This document shows, piece by piece, positions 8,129 through 16,489 of a stretch of DNA of 64,000 nt. The notes below the pieces were generated by a model that searched no databases, was not told the DNA's origin, and saw only the letters and a list, made by a program, of their open reading frames with translations. Each line of letters begins with the position of its first letter. The first letter of the stretch is position 1. Origin of the DNA: Cellvibrio fontiphilus_A (GTDB taxonomy: Bacteria; Pseudomonadota; Gammaproteobacteria; Pseudomonadales; Cellvibrionaceae); assembly GCF_042646205.1 (NCBI RefSeq), contig NZ_JBHRTF010000003.1, positions 124,001-188,000 of the forward strand, written 5' to 3'. The position numbers and the translations under genes were made by a program.

Positions 8129-8621
8129 CAGCCAAGGCGCATTTACTATCAATGCCCAGCGCGGTTTTCTGTTGCCGCTCGCGCTCTTTATTATTGTGGT
8201 CATGGGTGTTTTGGTGCTCACAATTTCCCGTACATCCATCCAATCACAAACGGCAGTGGTGCAAGAGTTGATGAGCTTACAAAGTTTTTATGCGGCAGAG
8301 AGTGGCGCCCAGCGCGGAATGAAAGCAATATTTTTTGATGTGGCCGGCCGCCAAGCGGCTGATAACGCTTGCTCCGTTATGAATCTAAACCCCGATTACA
8401 GCAGTGTGGATGGCTTAAACGCCTGTACAGTTACTGTGACTTGTAGTTGTCGTTATCAGAATGGAAATACCTGTGTTGCTGGCAATGCGGCGAATTATGC
8501 GCCCGATGCCAGCGCTGATCTTTTAAAAAGTTTTTATACCATTAACAGTGTGGGCCGCTGCGGGGAGCGCGAATACCGCGCTGAGCGTAGTATTCAGGCC
8601 AGCGCATTTTTGGAGCAGTAG
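8118..8621 (+). CDS. mshP: MSHA minor pilin-like protein MshP
   Basis: A 167-residue PilX/GspK-like protein. The N-terminus ends NAQRG before a hydrophobic helix FLLPLALFIIVVMGVLVLTI. A prepilin peptidase site is plausible, but position +5 is not Glu, as in PilX-like proteins that sit at the pilus tip. The alpha-1 continuation (FYAAESGAQRGM) is characteristic. Six cysteines, including a cluster (CTVTVTCSC), suggest disulfides. The ATG at 8118 is preferred over the longer frame from 7980, which would overlap mshO by 149 nt. mshQ starts 2 nt after the stop. Confidence 0.8.
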   Translation: MFPSSQGAFTINAQRGFLLPLALFIIVVMGVLVLTISRTSIQSQTAVVQELMSLQSFYAAESGAQRGMKAIFFDVAGRQAADNACSVMNLNPDYSSVDGLNACTVTVTCSCRYQNGNTCVAGNAANYAPDASADLLKSFYTINSVGRCGEREYRAERSIQASAFLEQ

Positions 8622-8623
8622 CA

Positions 8624-11600
8624 ATGAAATTTTTTATTGCTTACGCAGACAGTTGTTTGAAAAAAACAGGAAACTTTATCCGGCTTTTCCGCTTAACATT
8701 TTTATGGGTTGTCATTGGTTTTTGTGTTGCCAATAGCAGTTATGCCGCGACTTACAATTTAACTAGTGGCCAATATCCACCCTGTAATACCAGCTGGAGC
8801 GTTTCTGGCACCACTTACACCTGTAATGGCAATGGGCGTGTCACTCTTGCAAGTGGTGATGTGTTGACTTCCAACACAACTATTACGATTTCAGCCAATG
8901 ACGGGTTTGTGCTGAGCAATAACGTTATAGGTTCAGTGACCAATAATATTAATTTGATATCCAGTTACGGCGCTATTCAATCGGGAAATACCAATACTAT
9001 TTACGGCTCTATCACGAGTGGTAGTGGCAATATCACGCTGATAAATACATCGGTAACCGGCACTATTACTACAGGCGGTAATATCAATTTAACCGGTGGC
9101 AGTGTTGGTGGGAAAGTCACGAGCAGTAGCAATACTATTACCACCAATGGAACCAATTTATATGGTGGTGCTCAAGCTCGCTCGGGTATGAGTTTTACTG
9201 GCGGAACCCTGGCCGGTAGTTTTGTAATGACCTCTAATAACCCGGTTACTTTTTCAGGTGTAACCATGACCTCGGGCAGTATTTCGGGGGCTAGTACCGT
9301 CACCATTCAAAACGGGAGTGTGCTTGGTTCCTCGTCATCGTCGATTAGTATTTCCAGTACGAGTGGGGCAATTACGGTAAATAATTCTACGGTTTATGGA
9401 AATTTAACGGCACCTAATTATTCAACCGTAAATGTGACCAACAATGGGGCGGTATATGGTTCTTGTTTGCCTAACTCTACGCCTGCCAATGCTTGTAACT
9501 TTACGCCGCCTGTTTGTACCACAGGGCTAATAGGCGGATTGTTGGGGAACTATTACAACAATACCAATTTATCCGGAAACCCTGCAGGCACACGGCTGGA
9601 TACCAATGTTAATTTTGATTGGGGCGCAGGCCCGCCCGGTGTTGCCAATGTTAATAGCAATCAGTTTGGTGTTGTTTGGACAGGTAAGTTGCGTGCGCCT
9701 ACAACGGGCAATTATCGTTTTCAAACCGTGTCTGATGATGGTGTAAGGCTGTGGGTTAATAACCAATTAATTATTAATAATTGGAATGACCATTCAGCGA
9801 CAACAAATACCAGTGCAACTATTACCTTGGAAGCTGGATACGCTTACGACGTTCGCCTGGAATATTATGAAAATGGTGGTCAGGCGGTAATTCGGTTGTT
9901 ATGGAATCCGCCAGGAACAGCTACTTTTTCAACTTTGGGAACCGCGGGCGATCCTAATCAAAGCACGGCAAATTATTGTGAAGTGCCGGTTGCCAGTTGT
10001 GATAACGGTTTTGTTGGTGCTGCTCTTGGGCAATATTTTAATAACAACAATTTATCTGGTACTGCCACAGCAACTCGTCAGGATCTCACGATAGATTTTG
10101 ATTGGGGAACGGGTGCACCTGGTGTCACCGGTGTAAATGCCGATAATTTTTCCGTGCGTTGGAATGCAACCTTAAAAGTGAATACAACGGGAAGCTATCA
10201 ATTCCAAACCCTGTCGGATGATGGCGTTCGCCTCTGGGTGAATAACCAACTTATTATTAATAATTGGACTGATCATCCAGTTACTACTGATACAAGTACT
10301 TCGATAAATTTGGTGGCGGGGCAAACCTATCCGGTTCGTTTGGAATTTTATGAGCGGGGCGGTTATGCCGTGATGTCGCTGCGCTGGCGGCGCCCGGGTG
10401 ACTCAACCTTTTTACCCATCTCTGGTTGCCCGTCACAGGTCAGTTATTACGGAATAGATCACAGCGGTCCAGGATTAACCTGCACGGCAGAACCTATAAC
10501 TATTAGTGCATACGATGCAAATGGCGCATTGGTTGCGCCGAATGCTGGAACACAGGTTACACTTTCTACATCGCCTGCAACGGGTAGTTGGGTAGAAAGT
10601 ACGCATACTTTTTTGGGAACTGAAAATACTTTTGTTGCCTATTTACGCCAACCCACTCCAGCCACCCTTAATATTAATGTGACTGACGGTACTTATTCAG
10701 AAAGCCAAACGCTCGACCCTTCAATTACCTTTTTAGATACAGGTTTAAAGTTTTATAACTCAACAGGCTCTAATGCGGCAATTGTTAACCAGCGTGCTGG
10801 TGTAACAGCGACAACCCCCGTACTGCGCGCCGTTCGTACCGATAGCGATACAGGAGCATGCGAAGCGCGAGTTACTGGCACTCACACGGTTAATCTTGGT
10901 TATGAGTGCGTAAACCCGACAACTTGTATTGCCGGGCAAACATTTACCTTACAAGGAACTGGCATTGCGGCTAATAATTTAAACGGCAGCGCAAATCGCA
11001 CACCGGTTTCGCTCACCTTTAATGCCAGCGGTGAAGCACCAATCCCTTTTACCTACAGCGATGTGGGGCGCGTTCGTCTTCATGCTTCATTACCGCTTAC
11101 GGCTTCGGGTAATAATCCCGCTATTACCTTGGCAGGAACAAGCGGCGAGTTTGTGGTGCGACCCGAGCGATTGGCTGTAACCGCTGTACAGCGATCTAAC
11201 GGCTCTAATAACCCCGGTGGCACTACTGCAGCAGGAACCGCTGCTGGTTTTGTGGCAGCAGGCGAAGCATTTAAAGTGGTAGTGCAGGCGCAGAATGCCA
11301 ACCAGCAACCCACACCAAATTTTGGCCGTGAAATTCAAAGTGAAAATAATATTTTGCTAAAAGAATTTGCACTTGTGCATCCGGTCGGCGCTACGCTCAC
11401 GGCTTTGAGTAACGGCACAGGAGGTAATTTTGCCGCAACAACGGCAGGCAGCTTTGAAAATTCCAATCTACGCTGGAACCAGGTGGGCAGTTTAACCTTG
11501 CGCCCTGAACTCGCAGATAATAATTATCTTGGCGCGGGAGCACCCGACTATATTGTCAGTAATACGGTAGGGCGTTTTTATCCTCACCGTTTTGAAATGG

Positions 11601-12508
11601 TTTCTCAATCACTCAATAACAGCTGTGATACTTTTTCCTATATGTCGCAGCAGCAATTACCGCTGAATTATGAAATAAAGGCTTTGTCTGAAACAGGCGC
11701 TGTGCTTTCCAATTACGGCGCTACCTACGGTACTCTGCCGAGCCTTACATACGTAGCAGAAAATGCTAATGCTGGGAATGGTGCATCGCTGAGTTCGCGC
11801 GTGAGTGAAACCAGCGCAAAAATTTGGAGTGAGGGGGTCTTAACAGTGGGTACTAATGCAACGTTTAATCGCGCTGCAACACCCGATGGCCCTTACCCGG
11901 AATTAAATATTGGTTTAACGCTTACCGATACTTTTGATGCACGTGAACTGGCAAATAAAGATATGAATGCGGGAGCTGTTGGTGTCTGCACGGGTGCTTC
12001 CTGTAATGCACGTCAGCTCAATGCCACGCCACTGAACCTCCGTTTTGGTCGCCTGCGTTTGGATGATGCCTTCGGCCCGGGTACTGCTGACTTGCCGGTG
12101 AATTTCATTACCGAATATTGGTTTGGAAATCGTTTTATTCAAAACCTGGATGATAGTTGCACCCAGATTTTGCGCAGTGCAATTACTTATCCCGCAGGAA
12201 GTATTTTAACTGCCTCGAATTTAACGGTAGTGCTTACTGACGGCTCCACTACTGGAATCTATGATTCCATGTCGGCAACAGACATTATATTTTCCGATGG
12301 CGATGCCGGGCACAGCTTTTCTGCGCCGGGCGCAAATGCCACAGGTACATTTCCTGTGAATGTGGATTTGACCAGTTATCCCTGGTTGCGTTTTGATTGG
12401 AATGGCGATGGTGCGCACACCGATACGTCACTGCCAACAGCAGAATTTGGTTTTGGCCAATATCGCGGTCACGACCGCATTATTTATTGGCGTGAACGTT
12501 TTGATTAA
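8624..12508 (+). CDS. mshQ: MshQ-like giant MSHA tip adhesin with two PA14 domains
   Basis: A 1294-residue exported protein closing the MSHA operon. A hydrophobic N-terminal segment (about residues 23-40, ending SSYAA) serves as signal peptide. Residues about 45-295 are a Ser/Thr/Asn/Gly-rich run of short beta-strand-like repeats, as in parallel beta-helix adhesins. Two PA14 domains follow (about 299-442 and 459-599); each has the LLGNYYNN/ALGQYFNN start and the SDDGVRLWVNNQLIINNW core, a fold often used for carbohydrate binding. The remaining 690 residues are beta-rich and end in the conserved MshQ C-terminal module (DUF6701-type). MshQ is the likely minor tip adhesin. It starts 2 nt after mshP. 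Confidence 0.85.
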   Translation: MKFFIAYADSCLKKTGNFIRLFRLTFLWVVIGFCVANSSYAATYNLTSGQYPPCNTSWSVSGTTYTCNGNGRVTLASGDVLTSNTTITISANDGFVLSNNVIGSVTNNINLISSYGAIQSGNTNTIYGSITSGSGNITLINTSVTGTITTGGNINLTGGSVGGKVTSSSNTITTNGTNLYGGAQARSGMSFTGGTLAGSFVMTSNNPVTFSGVTMTSGSISGASTVTIQNGSVLGSSSSSISISSTSGAITVNNSTVYGNLTAPNYSTVNVTNNGAVYGSCLPNSTPANACNFTPPVCTTGLIGGLLGNYYNNTNLSGNPAGTRLDTNVNFDWGAGPPGVANVNSNQFGVVWTGKLRAPTTGNYRFQTVSDDGVRLWVNNQLIINNWNDHSATTNTSATITLEAGYAYDVRLEYYENGGQAVIRLLWNPPGTATFSTLGTAGDPNQSTANYCEVPVASCDNGFVGAALGQYFNNNNLSGTATATRQDLTIDFDWGTGAPGVTGVNADNFSVRWNATLKVNTTGSYQFQTLSDDGVRLWVNNQLIINNWTDHPVTTDTSTSINLVAGQTYPVRLEFYERGGYAVMSLRWRRPGDSTFLPISGCPSQVSYYGIDHSGPGLTCTAEPITISAYDANGALVAPNAGTQVTLSTSPATGSWVESTHTFLGTENTFVAYLRQPTPATLNINVTDGTYSESQTLDPSITFLDTGLKFYNSTGSNAAIVNQRAGVTATTPVLRAVRTDSDTGACEARVTGTHTVNLGYECVNPTTCIAGQTFTLQGTGIAANNLNGSANRTPVSLTFNASGEAPIPFTYSDVGRVRLHASLPLTASGNNPAITLAGTSGEFVVRPERLAVTAVQRSNGSNNPGGTTAAGTAAGFVAAGEAFKVVVQAQNANQQPTPNFGREIQSENNILLKEFALVHPVGATLTALSNGTGGNFAATTAGSFENSNLRWNQVGSLTLRPELADNNYLGAGAPDYIVSNTVGRFYPHRFEMVSQSLNNSCDTFSYMSQQQLPLNYEIKALSETGAVLSNYGATYGTLPSLTYVAENANAGNGASLSSRVSETSAKIWSEGVLTVGTNATFNRAATPDGPYPELNIGLTLTDTFDARELANKDMNAGAVGVCTGASCNARQLNATPLNLRFGRLRLDDAFGPGTADLPVNFITEYWFGNRFIQNLDDSCTQILRSAITYPAGSILTASNLTVVLTDGSTTGIYDSMSATDIIFSDGDAGHSFSAPGANATGTFPVNVDLTSYPWLRFDWNGDGAHTDTSLPTAEFGFGQYRGHDRIIYWRERFD

Positions 12509-12532
12509 CAGAGGTTTTAAATAGTAAAAACT

Positions 12533-12952
12533 ATGGACATGACTATCACCACACCCAGCCTATTATTTCCAGCAATTTCGCTGCTGATGTTGGCTTACAC
12601 CAATCGTTTTGTCACTCTGGCGAATGTGATTCGCCAGTTGAGCAATATGGAAAACGCACCTACGCGCGATATTGTTATTCGCCAAATTGATAACCTGCGT
12701 ATACGCATGACCGTTATTCGTTTGATGCAGGCGTTTGGCGTTTTATCATTTGTATTTTGTACCCTGTCTATGTTTTCGTTGTTGTTGGCATTTCAAGTAG
12801 CGGGTATGTATTTGTTTGCTGCAAGTTTGTTGCTCCTGGTTGTGTCTTTATTGTTTTCATTTTACGAAGTTAATATTTCTACCAAGGCGATTAATATTGA
12901 GTTGGAGAAGTTTGATGCGGTAATGAAAAAACATGGCAAGGATCAGCATTAA
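12533..12952 (+). CDS. DUF2721 family membrane protein
   Basis: A 139-residue inner-membrane protein matching DUF2721 (TTPSLLFPAISLLMLAYTNRF near the N-terminus, RQIDNLRIRMTVIRLMQ in the middle). Three hydrophobic segments are visible: near residues 8-25, 68-90 and 92-112. The function of the family is unknown. It starts 24 nt after mshQ and is followed by a terminator at 12985, so it may be read through from the msh operon. Its role in the pilus, if any, is not indicated. Confidence 0.8.
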   Translation: MDMTITTPSLLFPAISLLMLAYTNRFVTLANVIRQLSNMENAPTRDIVIRQIDNLRIRMTVIRLMQAFGVLSFVFCTLSMFSLLLAFQVAGMYLFAASLLLLVVSLLFSFYEVNISTKAINIELEKFDAVMKKHGKDQH

Positions 12953-12984
12953 TCACAACGTCAAAAACTAATCCTTATAAATGC

Positions 12985-13009
12985 AAAAAGGCAGCGAGGC
13001 TGCCTTTTT
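12985..13009. terminator. rho-independent terminator after the msh operon
   Basis: Stem AAAAAGGCAG / CTGCCTTTTT with a short loop (cgagg region) and flanking A and T tracts. It can act in both directions, ending the plus-strand msh/DUF2721 transcript and the minus-strand gcvR-like gene. Confidence 0.85.
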
Positions 13010-13031
13010 ATGAAGTGAAATACGCGGTTAT

Positions 13032-13559
13032 CTAGCGCTCGGTAGAGGACTCCAGGCGAATGTCTACCGCTAATTCATCGGCAATTTTATCCAGGTAATC
13101 ATAAAGTTCGTTCATATCTACCGTTTTAGGTACTTCAATTATACCGGTCGCCTCAAAGAGTGGCTCGCCCGACCAGGGCATGCTGGAGCACGCCGTTTCC
13201 AGCTCGCCCATGTTAATATGACGGGCAGCAAAGGCTTGGGCAATTTCGCGTACTATGCCGGGCCGGTCATTGCCCACCACACTGAAGTTAAACTCACGGC
13301 AGTCTGGCTTGCTAATGGTGACGGCGTCTTCGATGACAATTTTTAGGCCTTTGTCAGCTAGCTGGGTAAGTGCAGCGCGCAGTTCGGCTTGATGTTGTTC
13401 GGCAACTGCCACTTGCAATATACCGGCGAACTTGCCAGCCAAATGCGCCATACGGCTTTCCAGCCAGTTGCCATGGTGGTGACTAATGGTTTGTGCCAGT
13501 AGCTCAACTACACCGGGGCGATCATCACAAAGCACGGTTAAAACAAGTTGTGTATTCAC
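13032..13559 (-). CDS. gcvR: GcvR-like ACT-domain regulatory protein
   Basis: A 175-residue protein made of two ACT domains: residues about 5-80 (LTVLCDDRPGVVELLAQTI) and 92-170 (FSVVGNDRPGIVREIAQAF). The DRPG turn occurs in both. This is the architecture of GcvR, which in E. coli binds the activator GcvA and represses the glycine cleavage operon. No gcvA or gcv operon is nearby, so the exact role is inferred. The start is GTG at 13559 with AAGGA 6 nt upstream. Confidence 0.75.
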   Translation of the reverse strand: MNTQLVLTVLCDDRPGVVELLAQTISHHHGNWLESRMAHLAGKFAGILQVAVAEQHQAELRAALTQLADKGLKIVIEDAVTISKPDCREFNFSVVGNDRPGIVREIAQAFAARHINMGELETACSSMPWSGEPLFEATGIIEVPKTVDMNELYDYLDKIADELAVDIRLESSTER

Positions 13560-13708
13560 GGCAAATCCTTAATGGTTATTGGGTGTGTGGTGCACAAGTT
13601 ATTATTCATGTGTGTCGATTGTTAGGTTTAAGGTTACTCCGCTTGGCAATAGCGAACAAGCGTTGAATTAACCTTGATGATTGACCTTTTTAATATCCAG
13701 AGAAACTC

Positions 13709-13951
13709 ATGATTATTCCCTACGAACAATTATCGAGTGATGCGCTGCAAGGATTGATAGAAGAATTTATTACCCGTGAGGGCACCGATTACGGTGTAGA
13801 GGAAGTATCACTCGCCACTAAAGTTGAACAAGTCAGACAACTATTGCGGCGGCGTGATGTTGTAGTGGTATTTGATTTTGCCACCGAAACCGCCAGCTTG
13901 CTGACGCGCCGCGACGCAGAAGCCATCCAGCAAAACACTGAGCCCGATTAA
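13709..13951 (+). CDS. yheU: YheU family protein (UPF0270)
   Basis: An 80-residue acidic protein. The segment beginning IIPYEQLSSDALQGLIEEFI and ending with KVEQVRQLLRRRDVVVVFD is the hallmark of the YheU/UPF0270 family. The function is unknown. It is 21 nt upstream of rlmM and probably shares its transcript. The gap to the divergent gcvR-like gene (13560-13708) must hold promoters for both. Confidence 0.85.
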   Translation: MIIPYEQLSSDALQGLIEEFITREGTDYGVEEVSLATKVEQVRQLLRRRDVVVVFDFATETASLLTRRDAEAIQQNTEPD

Positions 13952-13972
13952 TATTTTTATATTGAGATTATT

Positions 13973-15028
13973 GTGAATCACTTATTTTTACATTGCCGCG
14001 CTGGATTTGAAAAAGAATGCGCTGCTGAAATTTCCGATTTGGCAGCAGGTTTGGGTATTTACGGATACAGCAAAACCAAGGATAACAGCGCTTATGTGTT
14101 GTTTATTTGTCATGAACCTGACGGTGCTGAGCAAATTATTCGGTTGTTGGATTTTCGTCGTTTAATTTTTGCGCGCCAGTGGTTTGCGTGCAATGGTCTG
14201 ATCGAGGATTTACCGGTCACAGATCGCGTCTCTCGCTTGTGTGAAGCGGCGGCAGAATTACCAAAAACCCGCGAGCTATTGATTGAAACGGTAGATACCA
14301 ATGAGGGTAAGGAATTATCCGGCTTGAGTAAAAAAATTGTCGCGCCTATGGAAAAGGCCCTGCGTGCCCAGCAAGCTTTTTTAGCGAAAAGTACATTGCG
14401 TTTACATTTGGTTTTTATCACTGGAACCCAGGCATTTTTAGGTGTTAGCCCTGTGGCTAATTCATCGCCCTGGCCAATGGGTATTGCGCGTTTGCGTTTG
14501 CCCAAAGAGGCACCCAGCCGCGCGACATTGAAATTAGAAGAGGCGTGGCATCATTTTATTCCGGCAGAGGAGTGGGATACTCGCCTGGCCTCTGGGATGC
14601 GTGCGGTAGATCTGGGCGCAGCACCGGGTGGTTGGACTTGGCAATTGGTGCAGCGCGGCATGTATGTAGAAGCCGTGGACAACGGCCCAATGGATAAAAA
14701 CCTGTTAGAAACCGGGCAGGTATTGCATATTTTAACGGATGGTTTTTTGTATGAACCTAAAAAACCGGTGCAGTGGTTGGTATGCGACATAGTGGATAAA
14801 CCGGCGCGGGTAACCAGTATGATTATTCGCTGGTTCACCAAAAAATATTGCCGCGATGCCATTTTTAATTTGAAGTTGCCGATGAAACAGCGCTACAGCG
14901 AAGTTAAAAAATGCGAAGAGCGAATTCGCAACGAGTTGGAAAAAGCCGGCTTTAAATTAGATATCCAGTTCAAACAGCTTTACCACGACCGCGAAGAGGT
15001 GACGGGATATCTGCGCGTTCTTTCATAA
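13973..15028 (+). CDS. rlmM: 23S rRNA C2498 2'-O-methyltransferase RlmM
   Basis: A 351-residue SAM-dependent methyltransferase of the RlmM family, which methylates the 2'-hydroxyl of C2498 in 23S rRNA. The N-terminal half contains the THUMP-like part (begins LFLHCRAGFEKECAAEI). The C-terminal Rossmann domain has the SAM motif VDLGAAPGGWTWQLV near residue 214 and conserved downstream motifs (WLVCDIVDKP near 265, FNLKLPMKQRYSEV near 298). The length is typical. The start is GTG at 13973; no ATG fits the family start. It follows yheU closely. Confidence 0.95.
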   Translation: MNHLFLHCRAGFEKECAAEISDLAAGLGIYGYSKTKDNSAYVLFICHEPDGAEQIIRLLDFRRLIFARQWFACNGLIEDLPVTDRVSRLCEAAAELPKTRELLIETVDTNEGKELSGLSKKIVAPMEKALRAQQAFLAKSTLRLHLVFITGTQAFLGVSPVANSSPWPMGIARLRLPKEAPSRATLKLEEAWHHFIPAEEWDTRLASGMRAVDLGAAPGGWTWQLVQRGMYVEAVDNGPMDKNLLETGQVLHILTDGFLYEPKKPVQWLVCDIVDKPARVTSMIIRWFTKKYCRDAIFNLKLPMKQRYSEVKKCEERIRNELEKAGFKLDIQFKQLYHDREEVTGYLRVLS

Positions 15029-15098
15029 AGAACCAGGCGATGAACGGAGAATTTTTTAGCGGCACTAGCTGGCTTGCTGACGAAAAAGAATTAGCCTT

Positions 15099-15548
15099 TC
15101 AGTGATAAGAAGTCCGGTCATTTACATCGGCTGCTGTGTGCAGTAAAACCCATTCGGTGAGCTGCACCCAGTCTTCAATCAAGGTGCGCAATAGCGTCAT
15201 ATGGCTGGGCGGAAGATCTTTGTCGCGCAGAGCGGTCTCGCCAATGTCAGTCAGCACCGCTACTATTTTGCCAATAGTGTGAGCTTTGAGTGAGTCAAGA
15301 ACCTGCGAGTTCAACAGCATTTCGCCAGTGTATGCAGACTGCAGATCTTCGTAAGAAACGTTGGGGATAGTATCTATTGCGTGTTTAACGGCTTGCGCCA
15401 GATGCATGTGGTTATTGCGCAGTAAGCGGAATGTAAGCTCAAGCGCTTGGCGGCTAAAAAAGTCTGTGGGCATATAATCGACTGCTGGTTTCCGAGACAT
15501 CGAACTGGGTTCCTCGGTAGTGAATGCTTCTCCTACACATTTTTCCAT
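15099..15548 (-). CDS. unknown conserved-looking protein
   Basis: A 149-residue, largely alpha-helical soluble protein that I do not recognise. It has no signal peptide, membrane segment or known catalytic motif. The region from about residue 30 (FFSRQALELTFRLLRNNHMH) onward looks like a helical bundle with regular Leu/Ile spacing. The start is uncertain: ATG at 15548 gives 149 residues, while ATG at 15500 (protein beginning MSRKPAVDY) has a better Shine-Dalgarno (GAGGA). It lies between convergent rlmM and divergent tusA. Confidence 0.65.
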   Translation of the reverse strand: MEKCVGEAFTTEEPSSMSRKPAVDYMPTDFFSRQALELTFRLLRNNHMHLAQAVKHAIDTIPNVSYEDLQSAYTGEMLLNSQVLDSLKAHTIGKIVAVLTDIGETALRDKDLPPSHMTLLRTLIEDWVQLTEWVLLHTAADVNDRTSYH

Positions 15549-15608
15549 TACCGATAGAATAGCAACTCCATTAATATTGGTTTGTTTATTTATAGACGAT
15601 TTAAAACT

Positions 15609-15842
15609 ATGAATTTAAAAATTGATAAAACTTTGAATACCTGTGGTCTGTTATGCCCGGAGCCAGTGATGATGCTGCATAAAATAATGCGCGAAACCAA
15701 TTCGGGCGAGTTGATAGAAGTGGTGGCTACAGATCCATCCACCCTGAGGGATATCCCTAAATTTTGCTTGTTTTTAGGCCATGAGTTGGTAGAACAACAG
15801 CAAAGTGAGGCAAATTATATTTTTTATATTCGTAAAGCCTAG
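15609..15842 (+). CDS. tusA: sulfur carrier protein TusA
   Basis: A 77-residue TusA-family protein. The motif CGLLCPEPVMMLHK contains the catalytic Cys of the CPxP signature, which carries persulfide sulfur from a cysteine desulfurase towards 2-thiolation of tRNA wobble uridines and other uses. The ATG at 15609 gives the normal length; an extension to 15582 adds only nine residues of poor fit. It is a single gene followed by a strong bidirectional terminator. The adjacent sulfite reductase operon gives a sulfur-metabolism context. Confidence 0.93.
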   Translation: MNLKIDKTLNTCGLLCPEPVMMLHKIMRETNSGELIEVVATDPSTLRDIPKFCLFLGHELVEQQQSEANYIFYIRKA

Positions 15843-15913
15843 AATGCAAAAATTATTAAGTCTCTGGTTATATTTACGCTAAGTTCCTGCGGTCAGATTG
15901 TTTTCGCCTGAAT

Positions 15914-15952
15914 AAAAAAACGCCGTCAAGCCTGGCTTCGACGGCGTTTTTT
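15914..15952. terminator. bidirectional terminator between tusA and the cysI operon
   Basis: Stem AAAAAACGCCGTC / GACGGCGTTTTTT with an approximately 12-nt loop at 15929-15939. A and T tracts on both sides let it terminate both the plus-strand tusA and the minus-strand cysI-DUF934 transcript. Confidence 0.9.
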
Positions 15953-15979
15953 ATTCGCAAGCGTTTAATTAATGATTAA

Positions 15980-16489
15980 TTAGGCGCGGCGGCGGCGGCG
16001 GAACAGGGGCAGGGGTTGGTCAACCGCGGCTTGATAGTATTCCTGCAAGTCGCTTAATGATTTCACCGCTTCTTCCAAATTGGCTTCAGGATCGGCAAAC
16101 GCAAAGGCATTCACACCGCAGCGGCGCAGGTAGCACAGCTGATCGCGCATGAAATTACCAACCGCGCGCAGTTCGCCAGTAAAGCCGTAGCGTTCACGCA
16201 ACAAGCGTGCGGTGGAAAACGCGCGGCCATCCATAAACAGCGGGAAGTTAAGGCCAATCACCGGAAATTGGTTGGCGTGGGCGCCGATCAATTCGGCACC
16301 TTCATCGCTGTCCAGCCACACACCCACATCACTGCGGCTTTGTAGCTTGTCTTGCTGCGCATTCCACACCGCGAAGGGCACAATCACCTGACCAGCAGGC
16401 ACTTCCACGGCAGCGGCATCACCTTCGGCTTTGGCGAGCAGAGCCCAGGTGTTGGCGATGATCTGACCGTCTTTAATGAGCTTTTGCAT
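15980..16489 (-). CDS. DUF934 protein associated with sulfite reductase
   Basis: A 169-residue DUF934/COG3749 protein, regularly encoded directly downstream of ferredoxin-type sulfite reductase genes and assumed to help sulfite reduction. Conserved segments include VGVWLDSDEGAELIG, FPLFMDGRAFSTARLLR and GNFMRDQLCYLRRCGVNAF. The C-terminus is a run of arginines (FRRRRRA). The ATG at 16489 has AAGGAG 7 nt upstream and overlaps the 3' end of cysI by 17 nt; the longer frame to 16576 is rejected. Confidence 0.88.
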   Translation of the reverse strand: MQKLIKDGQIIANTWALLAKAEGDAAAVEVPAGQVIVPFAVWNAQQDKLQSRSDVGVWLDSDEGAELIGAHANQFPVIGLNFPLFMDGRAFSTARLLRERYGFTGELRAVGNFMRDQLCYLRRCGVNAFAFADPEANLEEAVKSLSDLQEYYQAAVDQPLPLFRRRRRA

